Shown here in pieces: positions 8,502 through 17,753 of a stretch of DNA of 30,412 nucleotides. The translations under genes and the position numbers were made by a program. This DNA comes from Chrysochromulina parva. Lineage: Eukaryota; Haptophyta; Prymnesiales; Chrysochromulinaceae. The stretch covers positions 1 to 30,412 of the forward strand of contig PJAB01000297.1 in the NCBI GenBank assembly GCA_002887195.1. The letters are read 5' to 3'. How positions within the stretch are numbered: position 1 is the first letter of the stretch; every line of letters begins with the position of its first letter. The notes under the pieces are model-generated. The model was given only the letters and a program-made list of their open reading frames with translations, was not told the origin of the DNA and did not search any database.

Positions 8502-9788
8502 ATGGCATCGACTTCCGAGCGCTCAAAGTTCACCTCGAAGTCGACGATGCGCACCGTCACGCTACACAAGGAGTCTCGTCACGTCAAGCTCGGGATCCAA
8601 TTCTTCTCGAAGTGGGATGTCGATCGCCGCGCGAAGAAGCTCACTTCCGATGAACAGCAGATCCTCGAGCAGAGCGCGATTGTTCAAGAACCCCCCACCA
8701 ACGGGCCGGCGGCAGGCCTCTTCTACCCGGGTGAACGGATCGTGCTCATCAACAACTTTCTGGTCCAGGACCCGCACGATGCCGCACGCCAGCTGGGAAG
8801 CGCCAGCGGTGACGTTGTGATCCAAGTGCTCCCTGCCTTTGTGGGCTTCGACCTGTCGAAGCCCTTTGATGAGTTGCCCAACGCGTCATTGGCCGGCTCC
8901 TCGGGCCTATCCAAGGCGACAAAGGAGGCGCTGCGCGTGCTCCTGAACGGCTTGGCGCCGCCAACGACGGTGTCGCAGGACAAGGCGACGATGCAGGCGC
9001 TCAACTGCATGGGCTCGCCGCCGCTCTCGCCGCCGCTCTCGCCGCAGCTCTCGCCCCCACCGGGCAAGATCCTCGCGAGTGCGCGGAGGCACCGAGATGC
9101 GCAGCGTGAGGCGCAGCAGGCTATGCAGTTCGTGCGCACACACAAGCTCAACCACTCCGAACTCTCCAATGCCAAGGCTGTCCCCAAGAAGGAGAAGGAG
9201 TCGACCTTGTTCAAGTCCTTCATTGACAAGGTGTCCAAAGGGCAGCTCTTTGGCAAGGCGGCGAAGACGCGATCGAAGGCATCCGCCACGCCCATCGTCG
9301 CGTCACCACCCGTCTCGAACCGCCCGGATAGCGCCGTGTCGAGCGCGGTACCGAGCGCCGTGCCAAGCGCCCAGTCCAGCGCGCGCGGGCGCATGCACTC
9401 GCTGATCTCCGTCATGCTCGAAGATGCGGATCATGTTGACGACGAGCTTGAGGAGAAGGAGGAGGAGACGTCCATGGTGGAGACCCAGGCTGCCCAGCAC
9501 CTTTCGGGTGATCCAAAGGAGGCTCTTGCCCACCCTTTCGGCACCGCCCAGGTCACAGCCCTCTGGGCCTCAGTCGCTTCCCTTTGGTCCTGGCCGCAAT
9601 CGTCGCTCTCTGTGCAGCCCTCTGCGCCTCAGCCGCTCCGGCGGCCGCCGGCTGTTCAGGTGGAGGAGGAGGAGGACGACGACGACGACGAGGAGGATGC
9701 GGTGGCGGCGGAGGCAGCCATGCTGGCTGCGCTGGTCGCGAGGAAGGCTCCCGTGCCTCAGACTGCCACGTTTGTGCAGGTGATTTGA
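8502..9788 (+). CDS. PDZ-like domain protein
   Basis: The protein is 428 aa from the ATG at 8502; the next upstream in-frame start-like codon is only TTG. Residues about 15-112 fit a PDZ fold: an initial strand MRTVTLHKE, a LGIQFFS segment in the carboxylate-loop position, then NGPAAGLFYPGERIVLINNFLV and a closing GDVVIQVLP strand. These match the usual PDZ pattern of GPA...L..GD.I..VN. The remainder is low complexity: Pro/Ser repeats (SPPLSPPLSPQLSPPP), a basic Lys-rich segment, Ser/Ala repeats and an acidic run of Glu/Asp near residue 390. It is probably a cytosolic adaptor that binds C-terminal peptides, with disordered tails. There is no visible enzyme domain and no intron. Family assignment is by pattern only. 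Confidence 0.75.
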   Translation: MASTSERSKFTSKSTMRTVTLHKESRHVKLGIQFFSKWDVDRRAKKLTSDEQQILEQSAIVQEPPTNGPAAGLFYPGERIVLINNFLVQDPHDAARQLGSASGDVVIQVLPAFVGFDLSKPFDELPNASLAGSSGLSKATKEALRVLLNGLAPPTTVSQDKATMQALNCMGSPPLSPPLSPQLSPPPGKILASARRHRDAQREAQQAMQFVRTHKLNHSELSNAKAVPKKEKESTLFKSFIDKVSKGQLFGKAAKTRSKASATPIVASPPVSNRPDSAVSSAVPSAVPSAQSSARGRMHSLISVMLEDADHVDDELEEKEEETSMVETQAAQHLSGDPKEALAHPFGTAQVTALWASVASLWSWPQSSLSVQPSAPQPLRRPPAVQVEEEEDDDDDEEDAVAAEAAMLAALVARKAPVPQTATFVQVI

Positions 9789-10126
9789 TCAGGCGTCATC
9801 ACGTGACCACTTGCCCGCGCGTACATGTACAACCCGTGTCCGCGGGTCGCAAGCGGACCACTGTAGAGATGTAGTGCTGCGGTGCGCGGTGGGACTGTAG
9901 TCTCTTCCAATATAACCGCAGGGATGGGTTAGGGATGGGTTCAAGATGAGGGAGCGAGTATATGTTTCGCAAGCGTGCACTGGCGGTGAGACGCGTCGTC
10001 GTGGCAATCGTTACATGTACGCGGCCTTATGTGTCCGAGGTGTCGACGAGGGTGTGAGCGGAGACTCTCCACACACTCGTGGCAGCCACGCCACCGCCAT
10101 CCGCGCCGCTTCTGCTTCTCGCCACC
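9789..10126. other. Intergenic region, PDZ to HAD genes
   Basis: This is the 3' flank of the PDZ-like gene and the 5' region of the HAD gene. It has a tandem GGGATGGGTTA-type pair near 9921-9940 and two ACATGTAC palindromes (near 9823 and 10013). No RNA gene or obvious core promoter was identified. Confidence 0.5.
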
Positions 10127-11158
10127 ATGTCTGCTGCAGACTTGCAGCGGCCAGCCTCTCGCGTGCGCGCCATCTTCTCCGACCTTGACGGCACCATCGT
10201 GCATTTTCCGGCGTGGTTTGAGGAGCACGGGATCAAGATTGTGAGTCGTGATGCGCAGGCGAAGCGCGCAGTCGTGGAGTCGCCCACGGGCGAGCAGCGT
10301 GTGTGCCGGCTGCTGCCATCGTCCACCATGGGCGATGGCCTCGTGAGCGAGCGCACCGTCGAGCTGATCGCTGAGCTGCGCGCGCGGGGTGTCATCTTCG
10401 TCATCGTCACCGCCGCACGAAAGAGCACACTCTTCGAGCGGGAGCCTCTGCTGCCACCCTCGGACGCGTACGTTTGCGAGACAGGATCGCGCATCTACCG
10501 CGGCGGCCTGGATGCGCTCGATGAGGCGTGGGCCAAGGGCTTCGAGGAGGTGAGCGGCCCGCTTGAGCGCGAGCTCGATGTGAGCGAGCGTCCGGAGCCG
10601 CTGTGGCAGCTCTTCCGGAGGTTTCAGGCGGAGGTGCCCGGGCTGAAGTGTGACGCGCGCTCTTACTATGGTTGCTTCCGCGTCGACACTCAGGGCGATA
10701 CGGCCGTCGAGGCCGCGCTGCGCGCGTGCATCGAGGCGCACCTGCCGCACGGCATCACCTGGGCGATGAACCTTGGCAAGTATGACTTCTTCCCGTCCGC
10801 TTCGGGCAAGGGCAACGCGGTCGCGTACCTGCAGGCCGTGTACGGCGTCCGCGCCGACGAGTCCTGCTGCCTCTTCGACGATGATAACGACCTGCCGATG
10901 GCGGAGCGGTGCGCGGTGCACTACCTGCCAGGGCTGACGTCCCAATCGGTGTCGCGTGCGGCGGCGGAGCACCCTGAGTGGCACGTGGCAAGCAAGGCGG
11001 GCCAAGGTGTCTTCGCGATCGAGGAGTGCCTCGAGCAGCTCCTCGAGCGCGTGGTGCGCGAGCAGGAGGGCGGCACCGTTGATGTTGAAGGTGGCGGCGG
11101 GAGCGGCGTCGCGGCACCAACGGCGAGCAAAGGGCCAGCAGCAGCTATTTCGTCGTAA
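10127..11158 (+). CDS. HAD-superfamily phosphatase, Cof/sucrose-phosphatase-like
   Basis: The protein is 343 aa from the ATG at 10127, which sits in an ideal eukaryotic start context (GCCACCATG). Motif I is IFSDLDGTIV, with Asp19 the likely nucleophile and Asp21 the general acid/base. Motif II is FVIVTAARKST. The lysine of motif III is in SASGKGNAVAYL and motif IV is CLFDDDNDLPMAERC. The cap between motifs II and III is the large C2 type, as in Cof, mannosyl-3-phosphoglycerate phosphatase and sucrose phosphatase. The enzyme is predicted to be a Mg2+-dependent phosphatase acting on a small phosphorylated metabolite, probably a sugar phosphate; the substrate cannot be told from sequence. The C-terminal 40 residues are Gly/Ala-rich and probably disordered. 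No targeting signal is obvious and no intron is seen. Confidence 0.88.
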   Translation: MSAADLQRPASRVRAIFSDLDGTIVHFPAWFEEHGIKIVSRDAQAKRAVVESPTGEQRVCRLLPSSTMGDGLVSERTVELIAELRARGVIFVIVTAARKSTLFEREPLLPPSDAYVCETGSRIYRGGLDALDEAWAKGFEEVSGPLERELDVSERPEPLWQLFRRFQAEVPGLKCDARSYYGCFRVDTQGDTAVEAALRACIEAHLPHGITWAMNLGKYDFFPSASGKGNAVAYLQAVYGVRADESCCLFDDDNDLPMAERCAVHYLPGLTSQSVSRAAAEHPEWHVASKAGQGVFAIEECLEQLLERVVREQEGGTVDVEGGGGSGVAAPTASKGPAAAISS

Positions 11159-11713
11159 AGCCGCCGACACGACAGAGCAGCTGTTACAATTTGTACGATA
11201 GTCAATTCCTGAACTGCATAAACCTCGAAGCCCAGGCCGGCTCCGCTCCTCAGACCTCGAGATAAAACGCACCACCGGACGTACGGTGCACGCACACGTT
11301 TCGTCCTCGCCGGAATTTCCGGTGCACAAGTCGTGTCGCGGCGGCGCCCGCGCGGGCGGGGCCGCCGCGCGGCCGCGGCGGGGCCGTGCGCGCTGCGGGC
11401 TGCGATTCGATTTTGATTATAGTTTACCTGTATACGGAACTCGGATATCACAACCGACCGGGGACGCCCGAGCGCCGAGTGCGAAGAGCCGTAACTTGGA
11501 GCAGCCCGGAGCCCGCCGCACGCGCCGCGGCGGCACCCGACCGGACCCGGCAGAGCCTCTCACCGCCACGGACCACTGGATCCGGACACCGAAAGACCGA
11601 ACACTCGACTGTCGCAAATAATCGGCAACCGCGCGCGGACCGCCCGACCCCGCGCCAACGAGCAACATGCAACGACTACATCACTCCGAACGCGCATCTG
11701 AACGCTACCATGC
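11159..11713. other. Intergenic region between convergent genes
   Basis: This is the 3' flank shared by the HAD gene (+) and the MAM-domain gene (-). A very GC-rich block lies at 11335-11400, followed by an AT-richer patch (11405-11450). No gene is supported; short open frames here have random composition. Confidence 0.5.
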
Positions 11714-13850
11714 TCACAGCATCTCCGTGTCCTTGTTCTCAGTGAACGAGGCCAGTAGTGCCCCCTTTTCGGCCACGAGCCTGCGAAGCAGCGCGGGGTC
11801 TCGTCGTTTGGGGTCCTTTTCGGAGATGAGGTTCCTAATCATCATCTCGAGCGCCTCTAGGCGCGACGCGTTCGTTGCGGAGTGCCCCGCGTCCATCGCC
11901 GCCTGCACTGAGATTGCGGAGGCACGCGCCTTGGCGGCCGCAGCGCCCGTGGTCGCCGCAGAGCCACCCACGACAAGCTTGGCGCCCCCCGACGGCGTGG
12001 TGTGACCTCTGGACGGTGTACGCGGGCCAAGGCCTTGCAAAGCTCTCACTCGATCGGCGGCGGCCTTTTCTTCGTCGATGGCGTCCTCGTCATCGTCCAC
12101 GGGCACCTGCTTTGCTGCTGCCTCGGACCACTGATCAGCCTGATGAGGGAGGCAATCGGACGCCATCAGCGGCAATCGTGAAGGCAATCGTGATGGAACA
12201 ATCGTCGTCGCCAGTGATTACCTTCTACTCGATACATACGGAGAAGTCGGTGGTAATTAGCGGCAATCGGAGGCAATGAGCGGCAATCGGAGGTAATTAG
12301 CGGCAATCGGAGGCAATGAGCGGCAATCGGAGGTAATTAGCGGCAATCGGAGGCAATGAGCGGCAATCGGAGGTAATTAGCGGCAATCGGAGGCAATGAG
12401 CGGCAGTCGGAGGGAGTTAGCGGCAGTCGGAGGTAATGAGCGGCAATCGGAGGTAATTCGAGGCACTCAAGAAGGTAATCACCTTGTAGTCGATACACAC
12501 GGCGAAGTCGCGACCTGCTAAGATCGTGAAGATCAAGCTCAAGATTATAAGGATCGTATTTACCCATTCCGGCCGCGGCGGCGGCTCGTAAAAAGGAGCA
12601 TGGGGCGGGTGCATGGGCCGTGGCGGATGCGGCGGCCTGGGCGGCGAGGGCGGCGGATGAGGCGGCCTGGGCGGCGAGGGCGGCTCCGGCGGCGGCGCGG
12701 GCGGCTCCGGCGGCGGCGCGGGCGGCTCGTGAGCGCACTCGACTGTCACTTCGGCGAGCGCCACGTCCGCCCGTCCCACGCTCCGCTCGTACTCAAACTG
12801 CACTGCACGGGCCTGCACCTCCAACCGAACGTGGTGCCACTCGTCGCCCTGACTGCCCATGCGTGAGAAGAGCAGGTGCCGGTCGTCGTCATGGCTACCC
12901 TCTCGCTGCCCTCCGACGGCGAACACGCGGAAATGCCCCGTCACCCGCGGCATGAAGCTCGCCGTGAGCGACTTGCCGGTCGCCACCCACATGTGGTAGT
13001 AGAACGACACGTGGCCGATGATGCCCGACCCCCCCTCTGTGTGGCACTCATTCCCCATGTACTCTAGGATGTACTTGGCGTCAGCGCGGGTTTGATGGCC
13101 AAGTAGATCGAAATCCCTCTCCCCTCGCCCACCCGCATAGTACCAATAACTGCCCGTGGCCGTCTCGCTGGGAGCGGGGCCGCCTGGGCCCGTCTTGCGA
13201 TTGCCGTCACCGTGCAACGACGTCACCGCTCGACGCCATAGGTGCGTGCCGACGTTGCGCCAGCCAATGGGCTCCTTCAGGTGCAGCGCAATCGGGTCGT
13301 CGAAGTGGAAGGTGACCACCGGCAATTGGGGCGGCGCTGGCGGCGCTGGCGCCGGGGGCGGCGAGGGCGGCGGGGGGCTGCACGCGTACGACCACACGCC
13401 CCGCCCACAATATGGCGGGATGGCGGGCGGCGGCATCGAAGGAGGCGGCGGAGAGGGCGACGGAGGCGAAGGAGAGGGCGAGGGCGGCGGGAACGGAGGC
13501 GGCGGCGTGGGTGGCGGCGGGCTCGGAGCCCGTGGAGGCAGCGGCGGGCTTGGAGCCGGTGGAGGAGACGGCACCAGCGGCTCAGCTTCAAAACTTTCAG
13601 CGGCATGGACGGCAGCAGCGGCACGGTCGGCAGCTTCGGCTTCGGCGACTTCGGCGGCTGCGGCGGCTGCGGCGGCTGCTGCGTCGGCGTCGGCGGTTTC
13701 GGCGTCGGCGGCGGCGGCGGCGTCGACCAGCGGGATGGTTAGCGATAGATCGAGTAACCGCCGGCTGCTCAGGTCGAGATTAACATCTATGCCGATCAAG
13801 GAAGTCAAGTTTAGCAGCGCGAGCTGCGCGTAGAGGGTCAGTACCAGCAT
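11714..13850 (-). CDS. MAM-domain single-pass membrane protein (2 or more exons)
   Basis: The first exon (13850-12483) encodes 456 aa. It starts with a hydrophobic segment (LVLTLYAQLALLNLTSLIG, a possible signal peptide), then Ala-rich and Pro-rich stretches. A MAM domain spans about residues 185-365: WRRAV..., TGPGGPA, GSYWYY, HVSFYYHMW, GSQGDEWHHVRLEV and VGRADVALAEVTVEC. MAM domains mediate extracellular adhesion. A second Pro-rich stalk and a transmembrane helix (WVNTILIILSLIFTILAG) follow. A repeat-filled intron begins after CIDYK. Splicing to 12139 joins in phase 0 to an acidic, helical tail (ADQWSEAAAKQVPVDDDEDAID to FTENKDTEML, stop at 11714), giving 597 aa. A shorter ending via acceptor 12222/12221 stops near 12135. 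If neither applies, 11714-12187 is a separate gene. MAM and membrane helix are secure; the joined tail is inferred. Confidence 0.68.
12140..12482 (-). other. Intron of MAM gene, minisatellite-filled
   Basis: The donor is AAG|GTGATTACC at 12482. The acceptor is either CTCATCAG at 12140 (343 bp) or GTAGAAG at 12222 (261 bp); both are phase 0. About 20 exon bases around the donor (TATCGACTACAAGGTGATTA) recur in diverged form at the 12222 acceptor. The interior (12251-12460) is a 40 bp unit built of two 20 bp halves, about five times. On the coding strand the units read CGATTGCCGCTAATTACCTC and CGATTGCCGCTCATTGCCTC. Confidence 0.72.
12251..12460 (-). repeat. 20/40 bp minisatellite, intron repeat family A
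   Basis: About ten 20 bp half-units of the form CGGCAATCGGAGGYAATKAG (plus strand) lie head to tail with few differences. On the coding strand each half-unit contains GATTGCC and a CTAAT or CTCAT. It is not a CRISPR array: there are no unique spacers and the setting is an intron. Confidence 0.95.
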
Positions 13851-13928
13851 GTTGCCTGAATCGAGCCAGTTCTCGCGATCGACGAACGCGCCGCGAAGCG
13901 CCGCGCCGCACAGTCGGTCACCTCACGA

Positions 13929-13987
13929 CAAGTCAAGTCAAGTCAAGTCAAGCAAGTCAAGTCAAGTCAAGTCAAGTCAAGTCAAGT
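13929..13987. repeat. (AAGTC)n pentanucleotide array
   Basis: About 12 tandem AAGTC units with one 1-unit slip near 13950. A short array of the reverse-complement unit (TTGAC) lies at 14252-14270, so the stretch between is bounded by inverted arrays. Confidence 0.95.
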
Positions 13988-14165
13988 CTCGTGCCTTGAT
14001 ACATGTAGTTCTAGTGCCTTGATACATGTACATGTATTTGAGCCCTTGACTTGCTTGATTTGTCTCTTTAAACACAATCTTGTACACAATAACACAAATG
14101 CGCGTTAAGAACACCAGTGTCACTTACCGGTAACTTGACTTCCGGTACCGGGTACTTGTGCGCCC

Positions 14166-14350
14166 GCGTGACCCGTGTGTGTCCCGGCCAAGGGTCCCGG
14201 CTCCCCCCGGGGTGTCTTTTACCGGTAAAAAGACACCGGGGGGAGCCGGTACTTGACTTGACTTGACTTTACTTCCGGAACCGGTACAGTACAAAGACAC
14301 CGGGGGGAGCCGGGACACACACGGGACACGCGGACGCACAAAGGCACACA
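14166..14350. repeat. Cluster of three GC-rich repeat elements, one inverted
   Basis: The element reads AAAGACACCGGGGGGAGCCG, then GGACACACACGGGACACGCG, then GACGCACAAAGGCACAC. A nearly full copy lies at 14281-14350, a truncated one at 14221-14250, and an inverted one at 14166-14220. The inverted and truncated copies face each other around ACCGGT. Two more copies are at 17754-17899. Confidence 0.88.
14197..14249. repeat. Near-perfect 53 bp inverted repeat centred on ACCGGT
   Basis: The arms CCGGCTCCCCCCGGGG... and ...ACCGGGGGGAGCCGG pair over about 23 bp each, differing by a 2 bp indel. It would form a very stable hairpin and arises from two facing copies of the GC-rich element. Confidence 0.9.
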
Positions 14351-14410
14351 GACCACACAGACGAACCTCACAACCATCCTTTTACCGGTACGACTGCGTG
14401 CACGAACTTC

Positions 14411-15979
14411 ATGTCCGACGCGATCGCCATCGTCGGCGCATTTACCGTCGGCGTGTCGGTGCTTATCATCGTGGCGTTCATCGTGCTCGTTCGCGTGCGT
14501 CGTGCACTCGTTGCTCGTCGCGCGGCCGGCGCGCCCCTGCGCGTGGCTTTCCTCCACCCAGATCTTGGCATCGGTGGTGCCGAGCGCCTCGTCGTGGACG
14601 CAGCCGTGGCCCTGAAGCGTGCAGGCCACACGGTTTCGATTACGACGGCGCACCACGATAAGACGCGATGCTTCGAGGAAACACGCGATGGCACGCTGGC
14701 CGTGCATGTCGCTGGCTCGAGCGTCCCACGGCACCTGCGCGGCAAGATGCACATTGTATGCGCGATCGGCCGTGCACTTGTAGGCGCCGTGCGAATCCTG
14801 CTCGCCGAGCCAGAGTGTGACGTCGTCTTTGTCGACGCAGTGCCCGCACCAGTGCCCCTCCTGCGCGCATGCGGCGTGCCGACCCTCTTCTACTGCCACT
14901 TTCCCGACAAGCTCCTCGCGTCCGGGCAGGCGGCGGGCGCGGCGGGCGGCGCTGCGCACGCTGCACCGCCCGTGAGCGCCCGAGCGCTCGTGCGTGCGCT
15001 GTATCGGCTGCCCTTTGACCTCCTCGAGGAAATCAGCACGGGCTGCGCCTCGCTCGTCCTCGTCAACTCGGCCTACACAGCCTCCGTGTATGCACAGAGC
15101 TTTCGTCTGCTCCGGGCCGCCCGTGCGCTCCTCGGAGGTCCGTTACCATCAGTGCTGCACCCGGCCATCGACCTCGTGCGCAACCGCGCCCTCGCGTGGC
15201 CAGCGGCCCCGAACGCCGGTAGCAGCAACGATCTTGACCGTCACAAAGCCACCCTGCGGATGGCCAAGGGTCCAACGGCAGTGGCGAGCGCGGCCGGCGA
15301 GGCCGGCGCGAGGTTGACGAAGTTGACGAAGCTCGTCTCCATCAATCGATTCGAGCGTAAGAAGGCTTTGGAGCTCGCCGTGCATGCATTGCTTGAGCTG
15401 CGCCGACGCACAGCCCCCGGCGTGGGGCGGCGGCCCGTTTCCCCGGGGCGGGGCGGTGGGGGCGGCAGCAGCGGGGGCGGCAGCGGCGGGGGCGGCAACG
15501 GCAGCGACGTGCGCCTCGTGCTCGCAGGCGGCTGGGACGGGCGGCTACAAGAGCAGGTCGACTACCTCGCCGAGCTCGAGGCGCTCGTACGTGACGCCGG
15601 CCTCACCGATGCTGTCGAGTTCCGCCGCAACGTCAGTGACGATGAGCGGCGTGAGCTTCTCGAGAGCTGTGCAGCGGTGGTGTACACGCCCTCGTTCGAG
15701 CACTTTGGCATCGTTCCTCTCGAAGCGATGGCGGCGGCACGGCCCGTGATCGCCGTCGGGCTGGGCGGCCCGTGCGAGTCCGTCGTGCACGGCCACACGG
15801 GCTGGCTTTGTGAGCCCACCGCCGCCGCCTTCGCCGACGCTTTCGATGAGGTTCGTCGGCTGCATGCTTCGTGCATGCTTGAGGCGCGCGGCGCGGAGGC
15901 GCGTGCACACGTGGAAGCCAATTTCGGGCTGCAGCGCTTCGGGCAGCTGCTCGAAGCGCATCTGAAGGCGCTCGTGTAG
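14411..15979 (+). CDS. ALG2: Alpha-1,3/1,6-mannosyltransferase ALG2
   Basis: The protein is 522 aa without introns. ALG2 adds the second and third mannose from GDP-mannose to dolichol-PP-GlcNAc2Man on the cytosolic face of the ER, for N-glycosylation. An N-terminal membrane anchor (residues about 6-28) precedes the GT-B fold. Diagnostic parts are VAFLHPDLGIGGAERLVV, HHDKTRCFEETRDG, YCHFPDKLLA, SINRFERKKALELA and the GT4 nucleotide-sugar motif FEHFGIVPLEAM near residue 430, with the two Glu of the EX7E motif. A PSxE-type context (TPSFEHFG) and GGPCESV follow, as in orthologues. A Gly/Ser-rich insertion (about residues 345-365) is a local low-complexity expansion. The ATG at 14411 immediately precedes the membrane anchor. 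Identification is strong. Confidence 0.95.
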   Translation: MSDAIAIVGAFTVGVSVLIIVAFIVLVRVRRALVARRAAGAPLRVAFLHPDLGIGGAERLVVDAAVALKRAGHTVSITTAHHDKTRCFEETRDGTLAVHVAGSSVPRHLRGKMHIVCAIGRALVGAVRILLAEPECDVVFVDAVPAPVPLLRACGVPTLFYCHFPDKLLASGQAAGAAGGAAHAAPPVSARALVRALYRLPFDLLEEISTGCASLVLVNSAYTASVYAQSFRLLRAARALLGGPLPSVLHPAIDLVRNRALAWPAAPNAGSSNDLDRHKATLRMAKGPTAVASAAGEAGARLTKLTKLVSINRFERKKALELAVHALLELRRRTAPGVGRRPVSPGRGGGGGSSGGGSGGGGNGSDVRLVLAGGWDGRLQEQVDYLAELEALVRDAGLTDAVEFRRNVSDDERRELLESCAAVVYTPSFEHFGIVPLEAMAAARPVIAVGLGGPCESVVHGHTGWLCEPTAAAFADAFDEVRRLHASCMLEARGAEARAHVEANFGLQRFGQLLEAHLKALV

Positions 15980-16537
15980 CCCCTTTCTTCCTATTGCGGT
16001 CAAGGAGCGTTGGGACATCGGCGGCGCAGATCGACTATAATGAATAATCGCGTAGACCATACGCTCCGGTGTTCGGGGTAAATGGGCGTATGCTTTGATC
16101 TCTCTTAATTTACCCAAGCCCTGGCCCGTCTACTCAACTACTGTCCGCCGTCGATGCCGACCCGGGTTACACAACGCGTTTCGCTGGCGTGGCGCGTACA
16201 CGCTATAAAATACTTGTGCTTGCACAGCCGCGACGCACCGGTCGTGGGCCGGGCGCTAGGCTGCCGCCGCGAATGGCTGCCGTGATCTCGCCGAGATCCG
16301 ATGTGCGGGATGCCCCCACACACAAGTATCCTCGACTCCGCACGCCGCGGCGTGCGTGTCCCGTGTGGGCGATCCGCTTCCCCTCAGTGACGCGAATCGC
16401 CCGCACAGGAGGCTAAGTAAGGCTACACGCGCGAGGGACGGACCGTGTGCATCCGGATCAGACAGCCTCGACAAACAACCCATCTCCTCTGTTTAGAGTC
16501 TCCGGTGAGCGTTTTGGCGAGCGCCTTCGGCTGGCGT
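15980..16537. other. Intergenic region between convergent genes
   Basis: This is the 3' flank of ALG2 (+) and of the coiled-coil gene (-). A TATAAAAT string at 16204-16211 has no gene after it. No protein or RNA gene is supported. Confidence 0.5.
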
Positions 16538-17485
16538 TCAAAAGTTGTTCAGCCCGAAGGTGCTCGCAACAACGCTCAGCGGGTTGTTGTCAGCTCGGTT
16601 CCCCTGGGACGCTCGGATTTGCTCGAGGCTGGTCGTGCCAACCAGCGAGGGGCGCGCGTACCCCCTCGCGGCCATGTCCTTGATCTCCTCCTGAGAGACT
16701 TGGAGTTCCTCGAGGCGCACGCGCAGGTCCAGGTTCTCCTTGCGTAGGTCGGCAATCTCTTTGGTCGCGTGATCGACGCGCTGCTGCATGAAGCCGAGCC
16801 GTTGAACCGCTTGCTCTCGCATCTTGCGCTCTCGCTCGGCTTCTGCCTTCACGCCTGTGAACCACCTCTCCATCTCCCCCACGCGCTCCATGAGCGCCTG
16901 GAGCCGCCCCATCACCTCCGCCTCCTCGAGCTGCACAGAATGCTCTTCCGAGGCCTCAGTCTCCTGAACCGACCCGTGAAACGACCCTTCGAGCGGGGGA
17001 CCGAGGTCTGCTGCCCGTCGCTGGGGAACTGGCGATGACTCGGGAGTGCCGCCCAGATTTGAATAGGCGTCGTACGCGGCCATCTTTGCGTTGGTCGTCG
17101 TTTTGGCGCGCGCGTCCAGCGCGAGCTGCTGCAGAACCTCGTCGAAGCGCGCCTCGTCGGTCGTCACATCGAGTTCGATCGATCCGGCGAGCAACACCTT
17201 GTGCTTGCTCGTGCGCTCGAGCACGTTGCCGTACTCAGTCGTGTACTGATGCTGCGGCAGCAGCTCGCCGAGCGATTTGACGAGCTTGAGCTTGCGCTCG
17301 GTGCGGTCCATGAGCAGAATCCCGTTATCGAGGGGCTGGCTGAGCATCTGGAAGTCGGACGTGATGATGTGTGCCGACTGCAACGCGAGCGCCTGCTTAA
17401 TCTGCTGCTTTTTATTGGGGGCGCGGGTCGCCGTCTGGGCGCGTGGCGGCTCCTTTTTTTGCGTGGGCACTTGCCTCGACGCCAT
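16538..17485 (-). CDS. Hypothetical coiled-coil protein
   Basis: The protein is 315 aa from an ATG at 17485. It has a basic N-terminus (residues 1-30). A conserved-looking middle follows (residues 31-130: ALALQSAHIITSDFQMLSQP, LLMDRTERKLKLVKSLGELL, then a segment ending around LDARAKTTTNAKMAAYD). After a Ser/Pro linker, a long coiled coil covers about residues 185-265 (EEAEVMGRLQALMERVGEME onward). The C-terminus is polar and ends STFGLNNF. No catalytic motif, signal peptide or membrane segment is visible. It could be a flagellar or cytoskeletal component, but I have no specific evidence. It is intron-free and convergent with ALG2. Confidence 0.75.
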   Translation of the reverse strand: MASRQVPTQKKEPPRAQTATRAPNKKQQIKQALALQSAHIITSDFQMLSQPLDNGILLMDRTERKLKLVKSLGELLPQHQYTTEYGNVLERTSKHKVLLAGSIELDVTTDEARFDEVLQQLALDARAKTTTNAKMAAYDAYSNLGGTPESSPVPQRRAADLGPPLEGSFHGSVQETEASEEHSVQLEEAEVMGRLQALMERVGEMERWFTGVKAEAERERKMREQAVQRLGFMQQRVDHATKEIADLRKENLDLRVRLEELQVSQEEIKDMAARGYARPSLVGTTSLEQIRASQGNRADNNPLSVVASTFGLNNF

Positions 17486-17753
17486 AGGCGTCGTCGGCGC
17501 CGATCCTGATGAAAGGATGGTGCCCTGGCCGGTGATATCGAAGGACGACTGCGTGCAAGCAAGAGAGTGGTCATGGGCGGTGAGTGTGGAGGTGGCATGC
17601 GCGCCTTGTGGTCGCAGTGGCGGTGGGGAAGCTCACCATGATGCGCTCAATCGGGTCCCCGAAGGCCGCCATTGCCTTCCGCTCGACAGAGGACCTTTCG
17701 CCGAAGCGCCCCGCGTTGCCTCAAAAACTGTTTCAGGATTCGTTGTGAGTTGC

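Larger units (their letters stand above)
13851..14410. other. Divergent intergenic region, MAM and ALG2 genes
   Basis: This is the presumed promoter region for both flanking genes. It is almost entirely repetitive: a GTCAA pentanucleotide array, two TTGATACATGTA repeats (13997-14035), a long inverted repeat and three copies of a GC-rich element. These are listed separately. Confidence 0.6.

Noticed and set aside
8723..9415. 230-codon minus-strand frame opposite the PDZ-like gene
   Set aside because: It is a shadow of the real coding strand, Ser/Ala-rich and without a domain.
11714..12187. Separate gene starting at the ATG at 12187
   Set aside because: Its first residues (MPSRLPLMASDCLPH) are translated repeat-like sequence, and a phase-0 acceptor at 12140 joins the rest to the MAM gene. 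Not fully excluded.
12251..12460. CRISPR-like array of regular repeats
   Set aside because: Units are contiguous without unique spacers, lie in a eukaryotic intron, and no cas genes are present.
14197..14249. Rho-independent terminator
   Set aside because: It resembles one in shape but lies in the 5' flanks of two divergent eukaryotic genes and comes from facing repeat copies.
16204..16211. TATA box (TATAAAAT)
   Set aside because: No gene starts downstream on the plus strand, so it is likely chance.
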